Below, piece after piece: positions 15,757 to 24,007 of a stretch of 33,744 bases of DNA. The number at the start of each line of letters is the position of its first letter. The first letter of the stretch is position 1. Origin of the DNA: Limiplasma sp036652695 (lineage in GTDB: Bacteria > Bacillota > Clostridia > Christensenellales > Aristaeellaceae); assembly GCA_036652695.1 (NCBI GenBank), contig JAVVVJ010000025.1:1-33744 (forward strand), read 5' to 3'. Below the pieces are notes generated by a model. The model was given only the letters and a program-made list of their open reading frames with translations, searched no databases and was not told where the DNA came from. The position numbers and the translations under genes were made by a program.

Positions 15757-16761
15757 ATGAGCTATATTGAAATTCGCGATGTAGTGAAATCCTTTGGAAA
15801 TAATACCGTGCTCAAGAATATCGATCTGAATGTGGAGCAGGGTGAAATGGTGACGCTGCTTGGCCCTTCTGGCTGTGGCAAGTCCACGCTGTTACGCGCG
15901 GTGGCAGGTCTGAATAGCGTTGATTCGGGCAGCGTATGGATTGATGGTAAGGATGTAACCGCCATTGATGCGCGCCGCCGTCAGGTGGGCATGGTGTTCC
16001 AGAGCTACGCACTTTTTCCCAACATGACGGCCGCGCAGAACGTCGCCTTTGGCCTGTCCATCCAAAGGCAGGATCAAAAGACCATTGCCGCAAAGGTTGC
16101 GGAAATGATTGCGCTGGTTGGCTTGCAGGGCAAGGAGAACCAACGTCCCAATCAGCTTTCTGGCGGTCAGCAGCAGCGCGTGGCGCTTGCCCGGGCGCTG
16201 ATCATGCAGCCTAAGGTGCTTTTGTTGGATGAGCCGCTCTCCGCGCTGGATGCGCAGATTCGCCAAAGCTTGCGCGTGCAAATCCGTGAAATTCAGCAGG
16301 ATATGCACATCACTGCCATCTTTGTAACGCACGATCAAGAAGAGGCTATGGCGATTAGCGATCGCGTTTGTGTTATGCACAACGGCATCATTGAGCAACA
16401 GGGCACGCCGGTGGATATCTACAAAAACCCGCAATCCGATTTTGTGGCTCGCTTTATCGGCCATTACAACGTATTTACCCCGCAGGAGGCAGGCAAGCTG
16501 CTGGGAATAACGCCCTTTGACTGCAAGGTGGTGGCTATCCGCCCGGAGGCGTTCACGTTTGAGCACGGGCAGAACAAGCAGAGCATCACAGGCAAGGTAC
16601 AGCGCATTTCCATGCTTGGCAGCGTCACACGCTATGGGATGGACTGTGGTGGCATTGAGATGAATGTAGAAATCGTTAACCATGACGCGCGTTATTTGGA
16701 GCTTGGCGAGCAGGTGACCATGTATATCAATGAAAAGAACATTTTGCAAATCGCACAATAA
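15757..16761 (+). CDS. ABC importer ATP-binding protein
   Basis: A 334-residue ATPase: Walker A GPSGCGKST (residues 37-45), Q-loop FQSYALFPN, signature LSGGQQQR, Walker B VLLLDEP, D-loop SALDAQ and switch histidine FVTHDQEEA. The C-terminal 100 residues form a TOBE-type regulatory domain (VVAIRPEAFTF, ITGKVQRISMLGS). This architecture matches PotA, FbpC and PhnT-like ATPases that power polyamine, iron or aminoethylphosphonate uptake. GGGAGG precedes the ATG. It ends the importer operon. No clear terminator separates it from eutA, so some read-through into the eut operon is possible. Confidence 0.93.
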   Translation: MSYIEIRDVVKSFGNNTVLKNIDLNVEQGEMVTLLGPSGCGKSTLLRAVAGLNSVDSGSVWIDGKDVTAIDARRRQVGMVFQSYALFPNMTAAQNVAFGLSIQRQDQKTIAAKVAEMIALVGLQGKENQRPNQLSGGQQQRVALARALIMQPKVLLLDEPLSALDAQIRQSLRVQIREIQQDMHITAIFVTHDQEEAMAISDRVCVMHNGIIEQQGTPVDIYKNPQSDFVARFIGHYNVFTPQEAGKLLGITPFDCKVVAIRPEAFTFEHGQNKQSITGKVQRISMLGSVTRYGMDCGGIEMNVEIVNHDARYLELGEQVTMYINEKNILQIAQ

Positions 16762-16764
16762 GGC

Positions 16765-16793
16765 TTGCTAACGAGGAGCACCGGCGGTACAAT
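16765..16793 (+). promoter_or_regulatory. Promoter of the ethanolamine microcompartment operon
   Basis: TTGCTA and TACAAT are spaced by 17 bases, with the -10 box 39 bases upstream of the eutA ATG. No dual-hairpin antitermination site of the EutV type and no cobalamin riboswitch is visible in this short leader. Confidence 0.55.
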
Positions 16794-16832
16794 AGTAGCA
16801 AGGGAAAAGCACGCTGGAAAGGCTGTGGGCGA

Positions 16833-18227
16833 ATGCATCAGGAGCACCTGCTGAGCGTTGGTATCGATGTGGGTACATCAACCACGCAGTGTGTATTCAG
16901 CGAGCTTTGCTTAACCAACATGGCGCCAGCCTTTGCGATGCCCAAGGTGCAAATAACCGAAAAAAAGGTGCTCTGCCGCTGTAAGCTTCGGCTTACTCCG
17001 CTGCGGGGAATGGATGAAATTGATGCGGAAAAGCTGCGAACGATGATTGAGGAGGACTACCGCGATGCGGGCATGCGCCCGCAGGACATCCGCTGTGGCT
17101 CCATCATCGTAACGGGCGAAACAGCGCGTAAGCAGAACGCGCGCGCGGTTTCGCAAGCGTTGTCCGCGTTGGCGGGGGAGTTCGTTGTGGCGACCGCCGG
17201 ACCAGATCTGGAGAGTATCCTTGCTGGGCGTGGGTCAGGTGCGGCGGCGCTTTCCAGCGAGCTTGGCAAGCGCGTGCTCAACATGGATATTGGCGGCGGT
17301 ACAACCAATATGTGCTTGTTTGTGCAAGGCGAGCCGGAGCAGACCGCCAATCTGGATATTGGGGGGCGTCTGCTTCGGTTTGAGCCGGATATGCACACGG
17401 TGCTCTCCGTTAGTCCGAAGCTTTTGCTGGTGGCCGAGGATATCGGGTTGCGGATCGGCCAGCGGCTTTCCGATGTAGAAATTTCCTTACTGTCGGCGCG
17501 CATGGCGCGCGTGCTGGAGGAGGCGCTCAATCTGCGCCCACGCACCGGGCTTTACGAACGGCTGGTGCTGGAGCGCGGCTTTACACCCGATATGCGCGCG
17601 GATGTTTATACCTTTTCCGGCGGCGTTGCGGATTGCGTATATGGCGCGGCGGAAAAGGGGATTGCCTTTGAGGACATCGGCATGGCATTGGGCGCGGCCA
17701 TTCGCGCGACGGCTTGTTTTGGGGAAGGGCGCGTGCTGAGGCCAAAGGAAACGCAGCAAGCCACGGTGATCGGTGCGGGCGCATACAGCATGACCGTATC
17801 CGGGAGCACCATCCAGTATGGCGGGATAACCTTTCCCATCAAGAACCTGCCCGCCGGCAAAATTCGCTTTGCAAGCGCTGAGGATATCCCCGCCCTTTGC
17901 GAGCGTATTTTGGAGCAATGCCGCATCTTTGATGGCGAGTGCGCAATTGCCTTTACAGGCTTGGAGCAGCCAACCTTTCAGCAGATTGAGGCGGCGGCGG
18001 ACGAGCTGGCAAGGGCTTTGCGCATAGCGCCTTTGCATGTGCTCATCATGGAGCGTGATATGGCGAAGGCGCTAGGGCAGGCACTCACGCGCAGGCTGGG
18101 TGATGTGCCGCTTGTGTGCATCGATGGCATTCCTCTGGCGCATGGCGATATGGTGGATATCGGCGCACCGCTTTCAGAGGGGCGCGTGCTCCCTATTGTT
18201 GTAAAGACACTCGCATTTTTATCCTAA
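16833..18227 (+). CDS. eutA: Ethanolamine ammonia-lyase reactivase EutA
   Basis: A 464-residue actin/Hsp70-fold ATPase. Phosphate-binding loops are visible at SVGIDVGTSTTQ near the N-terminus and VLNMDIGGGTTNM in the middle, with the adenosine-site glycine segment FSGGVADCVYG later. EutA exchanges damaged cobalamin bound to EutBC for fresh adenosylcobalamin using ATP. ATG 16833 is preceded by GGAAAGG. It is the first gene of the operon and lies 12 bases before eutB, the enzyme it services. The gene order eutA-eutB-eutC is the standard one. Confidence 0.95.
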   Translation: MHQEHLLSVGIDVGTSTTQCVFSELCLTNMAPAFAMPKVQITEKKVLCRCKLRLTPLRGMDEIDAEKLRTMIEEDYRDAGMRPQDIRCGSIIVTGETARKQNARAVSQALSALAGEFVVATAGPDLESILAGRGSGAAALSSELGKRVLNMDIGGGTTNMCLFVQGEPEQTANLDIGGRLLRFEPDMHTVLSVSPKLLLVAEDIGLRIGQRLSDVEISLLSARMARVLEEALNLRPRTGLYERLVLERGFTPDMRADVYTFSGGVADCVYGAAEKGIAFEDIGMALGAAIRATACFGEGRVLRPKETQQATVIGAGAYSMTVSGSTIQYGGITFPIKNLPAGKIRFASAEDIPALCERILEQCRIFDGECAIAFTGLEQPTFQQIEAAADELARALRIAPLHVLIMERDMAKALGQALTRRLGDVPLVCIDGIPLAHGDMVDIGAPLSEGRVLPIVVKTLAFLS

Positions 18228-18239
18228 GGAGGCGGTGGC

Positions 18240-19598
18240 GTGCATTTATCCACCAAGCTGTTTGATCATCACTACACCTTTGGTTCGGTGCGCGAGGTGA
18301 TGGGCAAGGCAAACGTCGAAAAATCCGGCGATCAGCTGGCGGGCGTAGCGGCACATACGCCGCAGGAGCGCGTGGCTGCGCGCGTGGTGCTTTCGCACCT
18401 CACGGTGCAGGATATCTGCGAGCACCCCGCTGTGCCTTACGAGGAGGATGAGGTGACACGCCTCATTTTGGATGACCTCAATCAGCGCATCTATGGCGAG
18501 TATCAGCGTATGGAGATAGGCGAGCTGCGCGAGTGCATTTTGGCTGCTGATGCTGCGGAGCTTGCGCGCATGAGCCGCGGCCTTTCCAGCGAGGTGATTT
18601 CTGCAGTATGCCGGTTGATGACCAATTTGGATTTGATCTATGCCGCGCGCAAGATACGCGTAACCGCCACCTGCGTTACCACCATTGGGGAGGAGGGCAC
18701 ACTTTCGGCGCGCCTACAGCCCAACCATCCGGTGGATGACGTGGAGGGGATTACGGCCTCGGTGCTAGAGGGGCTTAGCTATGGTATTGGGGACGCGGTG
18801 ATAGGCCTGAACCCCGTGGATGCCAGCGAAGCCAGCGTACACGCTATTCTGGATCGCTTTGCCGAGATCAAGCATCGCTACGCCATTCCCACGCAGAACT
18901 GCGTGCTCGCGCACGTCACCACGCAGATGGAGGCCATCCGCAAGGGTGCGCCCTGTGACCTGCTGTTTCAGAGCATCGCCGGTTCAGAAAAGGGCAACCG
19001 AGCCTTTGGCATTGACGCAAAGCTGATTGCCGAGGCGCAGGCGCTCATGCTTGAGCAGGGCACTTCAAAAGGCCCCAATGTGCTCTATTTTGAAACCGGG
19101 CAGGGCAGCGAGCTATCCAGCGATGCGCATAACGGTTGGGATCAGCTTACGTTGGAGGCGCGTTGCTATGGCTTCGCACGACACTTTTCCCCGTTCTTGG
19201 TCAACACCGTGGTGGGCTTCATCGGGCCTGAGTACCTGTATGATAATCGCCAGTTTATTCGCGCGGGGCTGGAGGATCATTTCATGGGCAAGCTCAGCGG
19301 CCTGCCCATGGGCTGCGATTGCTGCTATACCAACCACATGAAGGCCGATCAAAACGATAACGAAAATCTTGCTGTGCTTCTGGCAAGCGCGGGCTGTAAC
19401 TATTTTATGGGGCTGCCGCATGGGGATGATGTGATGCTCAACTATCAATCCACCAGCTATCATGATATTGCGGCCATCCGCGAAACGCTTGGCTTGCGCC
19501 CCATACGCGCGTTTGAGGAATGGCTGGAAAAGTGGGGCATTTGGAAGAATGGGAAGCTTGGGCCCAATGCGGGTGATGCTTCCATCTTTCTATCCTGA
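18240..19598 (+). CDS. eutB: Ethanolamine ammonia-lyase large subunit EutB
   Basis: A 452-residue TIM-barrel subunit that holds ethanolamine and the adenosyl group. Highly conserved stretches include VMGKANVEKSGDQLAG, ARLQPNHPVDDVEGI, GDAVIGLNPV, LFQSIAGSEKGN, FETGQGSELSSDAHNG and DCCYTNHMKADQND. With EutC it converts ethanolamine to acetaldehyde and ammonia in the microcompartment lumen. The start is GTG 18240 behind AAGGAGGCGG. It is full length with no missing motif. Confidence 0.97.
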   Translation: MHLSTKLFDHHYTFGSVREVMGKANVEKSGDQLAGVAAHTPQERVAARVVLSHLTVQDICEHPAVPYEEDEVTRLILDDLNQRIYGEYQRMEIGELRECILAADAAELARMSRGLSSEVISAVCRLMTNLDLIYAARKIRVTATCVTTIGEEGTLSARLQPNHPVDDVEGITASVLEGLSYGIGDAVIGLNPVDASEASVHAILDRFAEIKHRYAIPTQNCVLAHVTTQMEAIRKGAPCDLLFQSIAGSEKGNRAFGIDAKLIAEAQALMLEQGTSKGPNVLYFETGQGSELSSDAHNGWDQLTLEARCYGFARHFSPFLVNTVVGFIGPEYLYDNRQFIRAGLEDHFMGKLSGLPMGCDCCYTNHMKADQNDNENLAVLLASAGCNYFMGLPHGDDVMLNYQSTSYHDIAAIRETLGLRPIRAFEEWLEKWGIWKNGKLGPNAGDASIFLS

Positions 19599-19610
19599 TG
19601 CGGAAGGGCG

Positions 19611-20495
19611 GTGAACGGTTTGAACGATCAGGAGCTTGAGCGCCTTGTGCGGCGCGTGGTGGAAGAGCTTAGCGCTCAGCCCGCGCCTTCCTTGGCGAAT
19701 GGCGCAGCGGCAGCAACCATGATCCCCGCGGGGGAACTGCTGCCCGATATTGGCGCCATTGACCTGCGTAGGGAATATTTAGTAGAGCATCCGCACGATG
19801 GGGAAGCGTTTCTGGCTATGAAGCTGCGCACCCCTGCGCGCGTAGGAGTCGGGCACGCAGGCGCACGCCACCGTACCGAAACGATGCTTCGCTTTCAGGC
19901 CGACCATGCCGCCGCGCAGGACGCCGTATTTTCGGACGTGCCGGAGGAACTGTTGCGGGCGCTTTCGCTCCCCGCATATCAGACCACCTGCCAAAGCCGC
20001 GATGAGTTTTTGACTCGCCCAGATAAGGGGCGCGTCTTTGCGCAGGAAACATTGCAGACCATCCGTCAAGCTGTGCCGGAGCACACGACCGTGCTCCTGT
20101 ACATGGCGGACGGCCTATCCTCCAGCGCGGTGTGCGCGAACGCGGCGGATATTCTGCCCGTGATTTGCGAGGGGCTTCGTGGCTATGGAATTTCCTGCAA
20201 CGATCCGTTCTTTGTGAAATATGGTCGCGTGGGCACAATGGATGCGCTGGGCGACGTGATTGCGGCAGATGTGGTTTGTTTGCTGGTTGGCGAGCGGCCG
20301 GGGCTTGTAACTGCCGATAGCATGAGCGCCTACATTGCCTATCGCCCACGCAGCGGCATGCAGGAAAGCAGACGCACCGTGCTTGCCAACATCCATGCGG
20401 GCGGCACTCCTTGTGTGGAGGCGGGCGCACATATCGTGGATCTGATTCGCTTGATTCTGGAAAAGAAGATTTCCGGCATTGAGCTATCCATATAA
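19611..20495 (+). CDS. eutC: Ethanolamine ammonia-lyase small subunit EutC
   Basis: A 294-residue cobalamin-binding subunit. The conserved C-terminal half contains LLYMADGLSSSAV, KYGRVGTMDALGD, LVGERPGLVTADSMSAYIAYRP and HAGGTPCVEAGAHI. The first 25 residues form an amphipathic helix (DQELERLVRRVVEEL) of the kind that targets enzymes into microcompartments, linked to the body by a Pro/Ala-rich stretch. GTG 19611 is taken as the start; TTG 19620 is an alternative. It is spaced 12 bases from eutB. Confidence 0.95.
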   Translation: MNGLNDQELERLVRRVVEELSAQPAPSLANGAAAATMIPAGELLPDIGAIDLRREYLVEHPHDGEAFLAMKLRTPARVGVGHAGARHRTETMLRFQADHAAAQDAVFSDVPEELLRALSLPAYQTTCQSRDEFLTRPDKGRVFAQETLQTIRQAVPEHTTVLLYMADGLSSSAVCANAADILPVICEGLRGYGISCNDPFFVKYGRVGTMDALGDVIAADVVCLLVGERPGLVTADSMSAYIAYRPRSGMQESRRTVLANIHAGGTPCVEAGAHIVDLIRLILEKKISGIELSI

Positions 20496-20525
20496 AAGGC
20501 GTGTGCCGCAAAGGAGGGGGAGCGT

Positions 20526-21188
20526 ATGCGCGGTGATCGCATACCTGCGAAGGTGCTATCCATCCGCGTGATTGCGAATTTGGAACCCGAGCTTCGCGAG
20601 CGCCTACGGCTGCCTGCTGGAGCACGCTCCATTGGCCTTCTCACCTGCGATAGCGATGACGTCGGCTATACCGCCATCGACGAGGCCACCAAGAAGGCAG
20701 AGGTCAGCGTGTGCTACGCAACCTCCATGTATGCGGGCGCTTCCAACGCCTCCACAAAGCTGGCGGGCGAATTTCTGGGTATTTTGGCTGGGGCGACCCC
20801 GGCAGAGGTGGAAAGTGGACTGCGCGCAGCGCGCCATTTTGTGGAGCACGAGGCGTGCTTTTATTCTGCCAACGAGGACGATTCCATTCTCTATTACGCG
20901 CATTGTATTTCGCGCACGGGGCTTTACCTATCCAGCGTGGCAGGGATTGCGACGGGTGCGCCGCTCGCTTACTTGATCGCGCCTCCGCTGGAAAGCGTAT
21001 ATGGGGTTGATCAGGCGCTCAAAGCCGCCAGCGTGCGGGTGGTGGATTTTTATGGCCCGCCTTCCAACACCAACTTTGGCGGTGCTCTGCTCACCGGCAC
21101 GCAGAGCGATTGTATGGCTGCGTGCTCCGCGTTTGAACAAGCGGTGCTCCGGATTGCTGATGTACCCATTGACCTTGGGGAGGGATAA
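20526..21188 (+). CDS. eutL: Microcompartment shell protein EutL (tandem BMC trimer)
   Basis: A 220-residue circularly permuted tandem-BMC protein. Typical EutL stretches are IGLLTCDSDDVGYTAIDEATKKAEV, SMYAGASNASTKLAGE, YYAHCISRTGLYL and FYGPPSNTNFGGALLTG. EutL trimers form hexagonal tiles with a gated central pore and are thought to pass larger molecules such as cobalamin. AAAGGAGGGGG precedes the ATG at 20526. It follows the lyase genes and precedes a second shell gene by three bases. Confidence 0.95.
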   Translation: MRGDRIPAKVLSIRVIANLEPELRERLRLPAGARSIGLLTCDSDDVGYTAIDEATKKAEVSVCYATSMYAGASNASTKLAGEFLGILAGATPAEVESGLRAARHFVEHEACFYSANEDDSILYYAHCISRTGLYLSSVAGIATGAPLAYLIAPPLESVYGVDQALKAASVRVVDFYGPPSNTNFGGALLTGTQSDCMAACSAFEQAVLRIADVPIDLGEG

Positions 21189-21191
21189 GCT

Positions 21192-21791
21192 GTGGTTGTT
21201 ACCGCATTGGGAATGATTGAAACCATCGGGCTTGTTTCTGCCATTGAAGCGGCGGATGCGGGTCTCAAGGCGGCGGACGTGCGTCTGCTGGGCACGGATT
21301 ATGTGCGCGGCGGGTTGGTGATGGTGCGCTTTGAGGGCGAGGTGGCGGCGGTGCAGGCGGCAGTGGACGTTGGTGCGGATGCCGCGCGCCGTGTGGGTCA
21401 CGTTTTTAGCGCCCATGTGATTCCGCGCGCGATGCCGGAGGTTTTTTGCATGCTTGCTGCCGACGTCAACGAGGGACCGGCGAAGCTGCATGGCGGCGGC
21501 TGTGCTCAGTGCGGCGGCTGCGAGGGTGGCCGTCGCGAGTGCGAGGCTCTGCGCCGGTTGGAGGCGCAAAGCGGGAGCGGTGGCTCTGCGCCCGCAAAGC
21601 CGAGCACGCAACCGATTGTGGCAAGCACCGTTGATTTGGCACTGTGCGAGGGCTTAAAGGTTGTTCAGCTGCGGCAGATGGTGCGCAAGCTTCCCGGATT
21701 TTCGATGAGCACCAACGAAATACGCTATGCCAACAAGCGCCAGCTATTGGATGCGCTTGCTGCATGGAAAGTAAAGATGGAAACAGTCTGA
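21192..21791 (+). CDS. BMC shell protein with Cys cluster and SAP-like C-terminal tail (EutK-like layout)
   Basis: A 199-residue protein in three parts. Residues 1-90 are a BMC domain (ALGMIETIGLVSAIEAADA, GLVMVRFEGEVAAVQAAVD, HVIPRAMPEV). Residues 101-117 carry four cysteines, C104-x2-C107-x2-C110-x6-C117, which could bind Zn or an Fe-S cluster. After a Ser/Pro/Ala linker, residues 155-192 (VVQLRQMVRKLPGF, IRYANKRQLLDAL) look like the small helical SAP/Rho-N fold that binds nucleic acid. E. coli EutK also joins one BMC domain to a helical, possibly nucleic-acid-binding tail, but this tail looks different. GTG 21192 has GGGAGGG seven bases upstream. It ends within a 44-base repeat that carries the next ribosome binding site. 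Confidence 0.8.
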   Translation: MVVTALGMIETIGLVSAIEAADAGLKAADVRLLGTDYVRGGLVMVRFEGEVAAVQAAVDVGADAARRVGHVFSAHVIPRAMPEVFCMLAADVNEGPAKLHGGGCAQCGGCEGGRRECEALRRLEAQSGSGGSAPAKPSTQPIVASTVDLALCEGLKVVQLRQMVRKLPGFSMSTNEIRYANKRQLLDALAAWKVKMETV

Positions 21792-21833
21792 AAGGCTTTT
21801 TCATGATATGCTTGTGGTTTTGAAAGGATGGTT
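21790..21833 (+). repeat. Copy 1 of a 44-base intergenic repeat carrying a ribosome binding site
   Basis: This segment matches 28649-28692 at 40 of 44 positions. It begins GAAAGGCTTTTTCATG and ends TTTTGAAAGGATGGTT, the Shine-Dalgarno region of eutE. The first copy overlaps the stop codon of the preceding shell gene. Confidence 0.8.
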
Positions 21834-21839
21834 ATCGCT

Positions 21840-23312
21840 GTGGAATTAGACAGGGATCTCGCCTCCATCCAAGAGGTGCGCGACCTTGTTAGAAAGGCGC
21901 GAACGGCGCAGGCAAAGCTTGCCGAGATGGATCAGCGCCAGATTGACGCGATTGTGGAAGCCATGGCACGCGCCGCTGAGCAAGCGGCACAGCCACTGGC
22001 AAAGATGGCTGTGGAGGAAACTGGATTTGGCAAGGTAGAGGATAAGATTGTCAAGAACGTTTTTGCCTCTCGAGCTATTTATGCATCCATTCAGAATATC
22101 AAATCGGTCGGTATTATTCACGAGGATAGGGAAAAGCAGGTCATTGATGCCGCCGTACCCATGGGCATTGTGGCGGGGCTTGTACCAAGCACCAATCCGA
22201 CCTCCACAGCCATCTTCAAAGCGCTGATTGCTGTAAAGGCTGCCAACGCGCTCATCATCAGCCCGCATCCCTCGGCGCTGAAATGCATTGGCGAGGCGGT
22301 GCGCGTGCTTGCGCAGGCCGCCACACAGGCAGGCGCGCCGGAGGGTACTGTGAGCATGATGACGCTGCCCACCGTGCAGGGTACAAATGAGCTGATGAAG
22401 CTATCCAACCTGATTATCGCTACGGGTGGGTCGGCGATGGTGAAGGCGGCCTATTCGTCCGGAACACCGGCGCTTGGGGTTGGGCCGGGCAACGTACCCG
22501 CCTATATCGAGCGCACGGCGGATATCCCCGCTGCCGTGCGGCATATTCTCGCCAGCAAGACCTTTGATTACGGCACCATCTGCGCAAGCGAGCAGAGCAT
22601 CGTAACGGAGGAGTGCATCAAGGGCGAGGTGGTGGCGGAGCTTAAAAAGCAGGGCGCGTTCTTCCTTTCCGCAGAGGATGCCAAAAGGCTCGGATCGATC
22701 ATTTTGCGCCCCGGCAGCGATACGGTGAACCCGCGCATCGTGGGTCGCAGCCCGCAGATGATCGCGGAGCTGGCGGGTATTCGTGTTCCGCAGGATGCTA
22801 AGGTGTTGATTGCCGAACAGGATGGCGTGGGCAAGGGCTACCCCTATTCCATTGAAAAGCTCTGTCCTGTGCTGGCCTTCTATACCTGCCGGGATTGGCA
22901 TGATGCGTGCGAACGCTGCCTAGAGCTGCTTCGCTTTGTGGGCATTGGGCACAGCCTGAGCTTGCATACCAACAACCCCGATATTGTGCGCGCCTTTTTG
23001 CTGAAAAAGCCCGTTTCGCGGCTGCTGGTGAATACGGCCTCTGCACAGGGCGGCTTAGGGGCAACCACAGGCATCATGCCTTCGCTCACGCTGGGCTGTG
23101 GCGCGGTGGGCGGCAGCGCCACCAGCGATAACGTAACGGTCTATCACATGTTCCAAATTCGCCGCGCGGCTTATGGCCTCATCGAGCCAGAAGAGGTGGC
23201 TAAGGGCGTGCAAGCGCCATCCGAGCAAACGTATGGGGGGCTATCAATGCCGCAGGACGATATGGAGCGCATTGTGCAGGCGGTGCTGCGCGAGGTGCGC
23301 GCCGCCAAATAA
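21840..23312 (+). CDS. eutE: CoA-acylating acetaldehyde dehydrogenase EutE
   Basis: A 490-residue aldehyde dehydrogenase. It contains PMGIVAGLVPSTNPTST, SPHPSALKC, the cofactor-site GPGNVPAYIE and the catalytic cysteine C248 in DYGTICASEQS. It oxidises acetaldehyde to acetyl-CoA with NAD+ inside the compartment. The last 20 residues (DDMERIVQAVLREVRAAK), after a short linker, form an amphipathic helix that probably targets the enzyme to the shell lumen. The start is GTG 21840, eight bases after AAAGGATGG; the in-frame ATG at 21828 lies within that box and is rejected. The gene sits between shell genes. Confidence 0.95.
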   Translation: MELDRDLASIQEVRDLVRKARTAQAKLAEMDQRQIDAIVEAMARAAEQAAQPLAKMAVEETGFGKVEDKIVKNVFASRAIYASIQNIKSVGIIHEDREKQVIDAAVPMGIVAGLVPSTNPTSTAIFKALIAVKAANALIISPHPSALKCIGEAVRVLAQAATQAGAPEGTVSMMTLPTVQGTNELMKLSNLIIATGGSAMVKAAYSSGTPALGVGPGNVPAYIERTADIPAAVRHILASKTFDYGTICASEQSIVTEECIKGEVVAELKKQGAFFLSAEDAKRLGSIILRPGSDTVNPRIVGRSPQMIAELAGIRVPQDAKVLIAEQDGVGKGYPYSIEKLCPVLAFYTCRDWHDACERCLELLRFVGIGHSLSLHTNNPDIVRAFLLKKPVSRLLVNTASAQGGLGATTGIMPSLTLGCGAVGGSATSDNVTVYHMFQIRRAAYGLIEPEEVAKGVQAPSEQTYGGLSMPQDDMERIVQAVLREVRAAK

Positions 23313-23351
23313 AAACCTGATGTTTTCCAAAAAACAAAGGAGGAATTCATA

Positions 23352-23645
23352 ATGGATCATGAGAAAATCGCGTTGGGTATGATTGAAACCAAAGGCTTGG
23401 TGGGCTCCATTGAGGCGGCGGATGCCATGGTAAAGGCTGCGAATGTGACGCTGGTAGGGAAGGTACACGTTGGCGGCGGGCTGGTAACCGTGATGGTACG
23501 CGGGGATGTTGGCGCTGTGAAGGCGGCAACGGACGCTGGCGCGGCAGCGGCGCAGCGTGTTGGCGAGCTGGTATCGGTACACGTGATTCCGCGCCCCCAT
23601 GAGGAGCTAGAAAGCATTCTCCCCCATCTGAACGAGGATAAATGA
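23352..23645 (+). CDS. eutM: Microcompartment hexameric shell protein, EutM/PduA type (copy 1)
   Basis: A 97-residue single BMC domain: ALGMIETKGLVGSIEAADAMVKAANV, the pore loop KVHVGGGLVTVMVRGDV, and AVKAATDAGAAAAQRVGE, ending HVIPRPHEELESILP. These hexamers tile the facets, and their narrow pore passes small polar substrates. AAAGGAGGA precedes the ATG. The pore loop differs from the usual KIGSGLV by a His and an extra Val/Gly pattern, shared with copy 2. It lies 15 bases before copy 2, a near-identical paralogue. Confidence 0.95.
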   Translation: MDHEKIALGMIETKGLVGSIEAADAMVKAANVTLVGKVHVGGGLVTVMVRGDVGAVKAATDAGAAAAQRVGELVSVHVIPRPHEELESILPHLNEDK

Positions 23646-23660
23646 GTAGGAGGAACGCGC

Positions 23661-23942
23661 ATGCAGGACTTGGTTGCGTTGGGAATGATTGAAACGCGCG
23701 GGCTGGTTGCCTCCATTGAGGCGGCGGATGCGATGGTGAAAGCGGCTAATGTGACGTTGATTGGCAAGGTACACGTTGGCGGCGGACTGGTGACCGTGAT
23801 GGTGCGCGGCGAGGTGGGCGCGGTGAAGGCTGCTGTGGACGCGGGTGCGGCGGCTGCCGAGCGCGTTGGCACGCTGGTTTCCCGTCACGTGATCCCCAGG
23901 CCGCATGGCGAGGTGGACAGCATTTTGCCCACGGTGGAATGA
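23661..23942 (+). CDS. eutM: Microcompartment hexameric shell protein, EutM/PduA type (copy 2)
   Basis: A 93-residue BMC domain very close to copy 1 through the body (SIEAADAMVKAANVTL, KVHVGGGLVTVMVRGEVG). It differs mainly at the first residues, at Thr/Val and Gln/Glu surface positions, and in the last dozen residues. TAGGAGGAACG precedes the ATG. The high similarity indicates a recent tandem duplication or strong selection for mixed hexamers or facets. Confidence 0.95.
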   Translation: MQDLVALGMIETRGLVASIEAADAMVKAANVTLIGKVHVGGGLVTVMVRGEVGAVKAAVDAGAAAAERVGTLVSRHVIPRPHGEVDSILPTVE

Positions 23943-23954
23943 GCGCTTCAAGCG

Positions 23955-23988
23955 CCGTTCACGGCATGCTTTGCGTGCTGTGAAACGG
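23955..23988 (+). other. Large hairpin between the second eutM copy and eutT
   Basis: CCGTT-CACGGCATGC pairs with GCGTGCTGTG-A-AACGG through about 15 base pairs with one bulged A and a TTT loop. A smaller GCGCTT-C-AAGCGC dyad precedes it. There is no T tract, so it is more likely an mRNA processing or stability element than a terminator. Confidence 0.5.
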
Positions 23989-24007
23989 GTGGAAAGGACT
24001 GTCATTG

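Noticed and set aside
12904..16761. Naming the importer as an aminoethylphosphonate (phnSTUV) system
   Set aside because: Gene order and families fit, but iron, thiamine and polyamine importers share them, and no phosphonate-degrading gene is present.
16762..16832. EutV-type antitermination site or cobalamin riboswitch before eutA
   Set aside because: The leader is only about 30 bases after the predicted transcript start. No dual hairpin with terminator and no riboswitch core were found.
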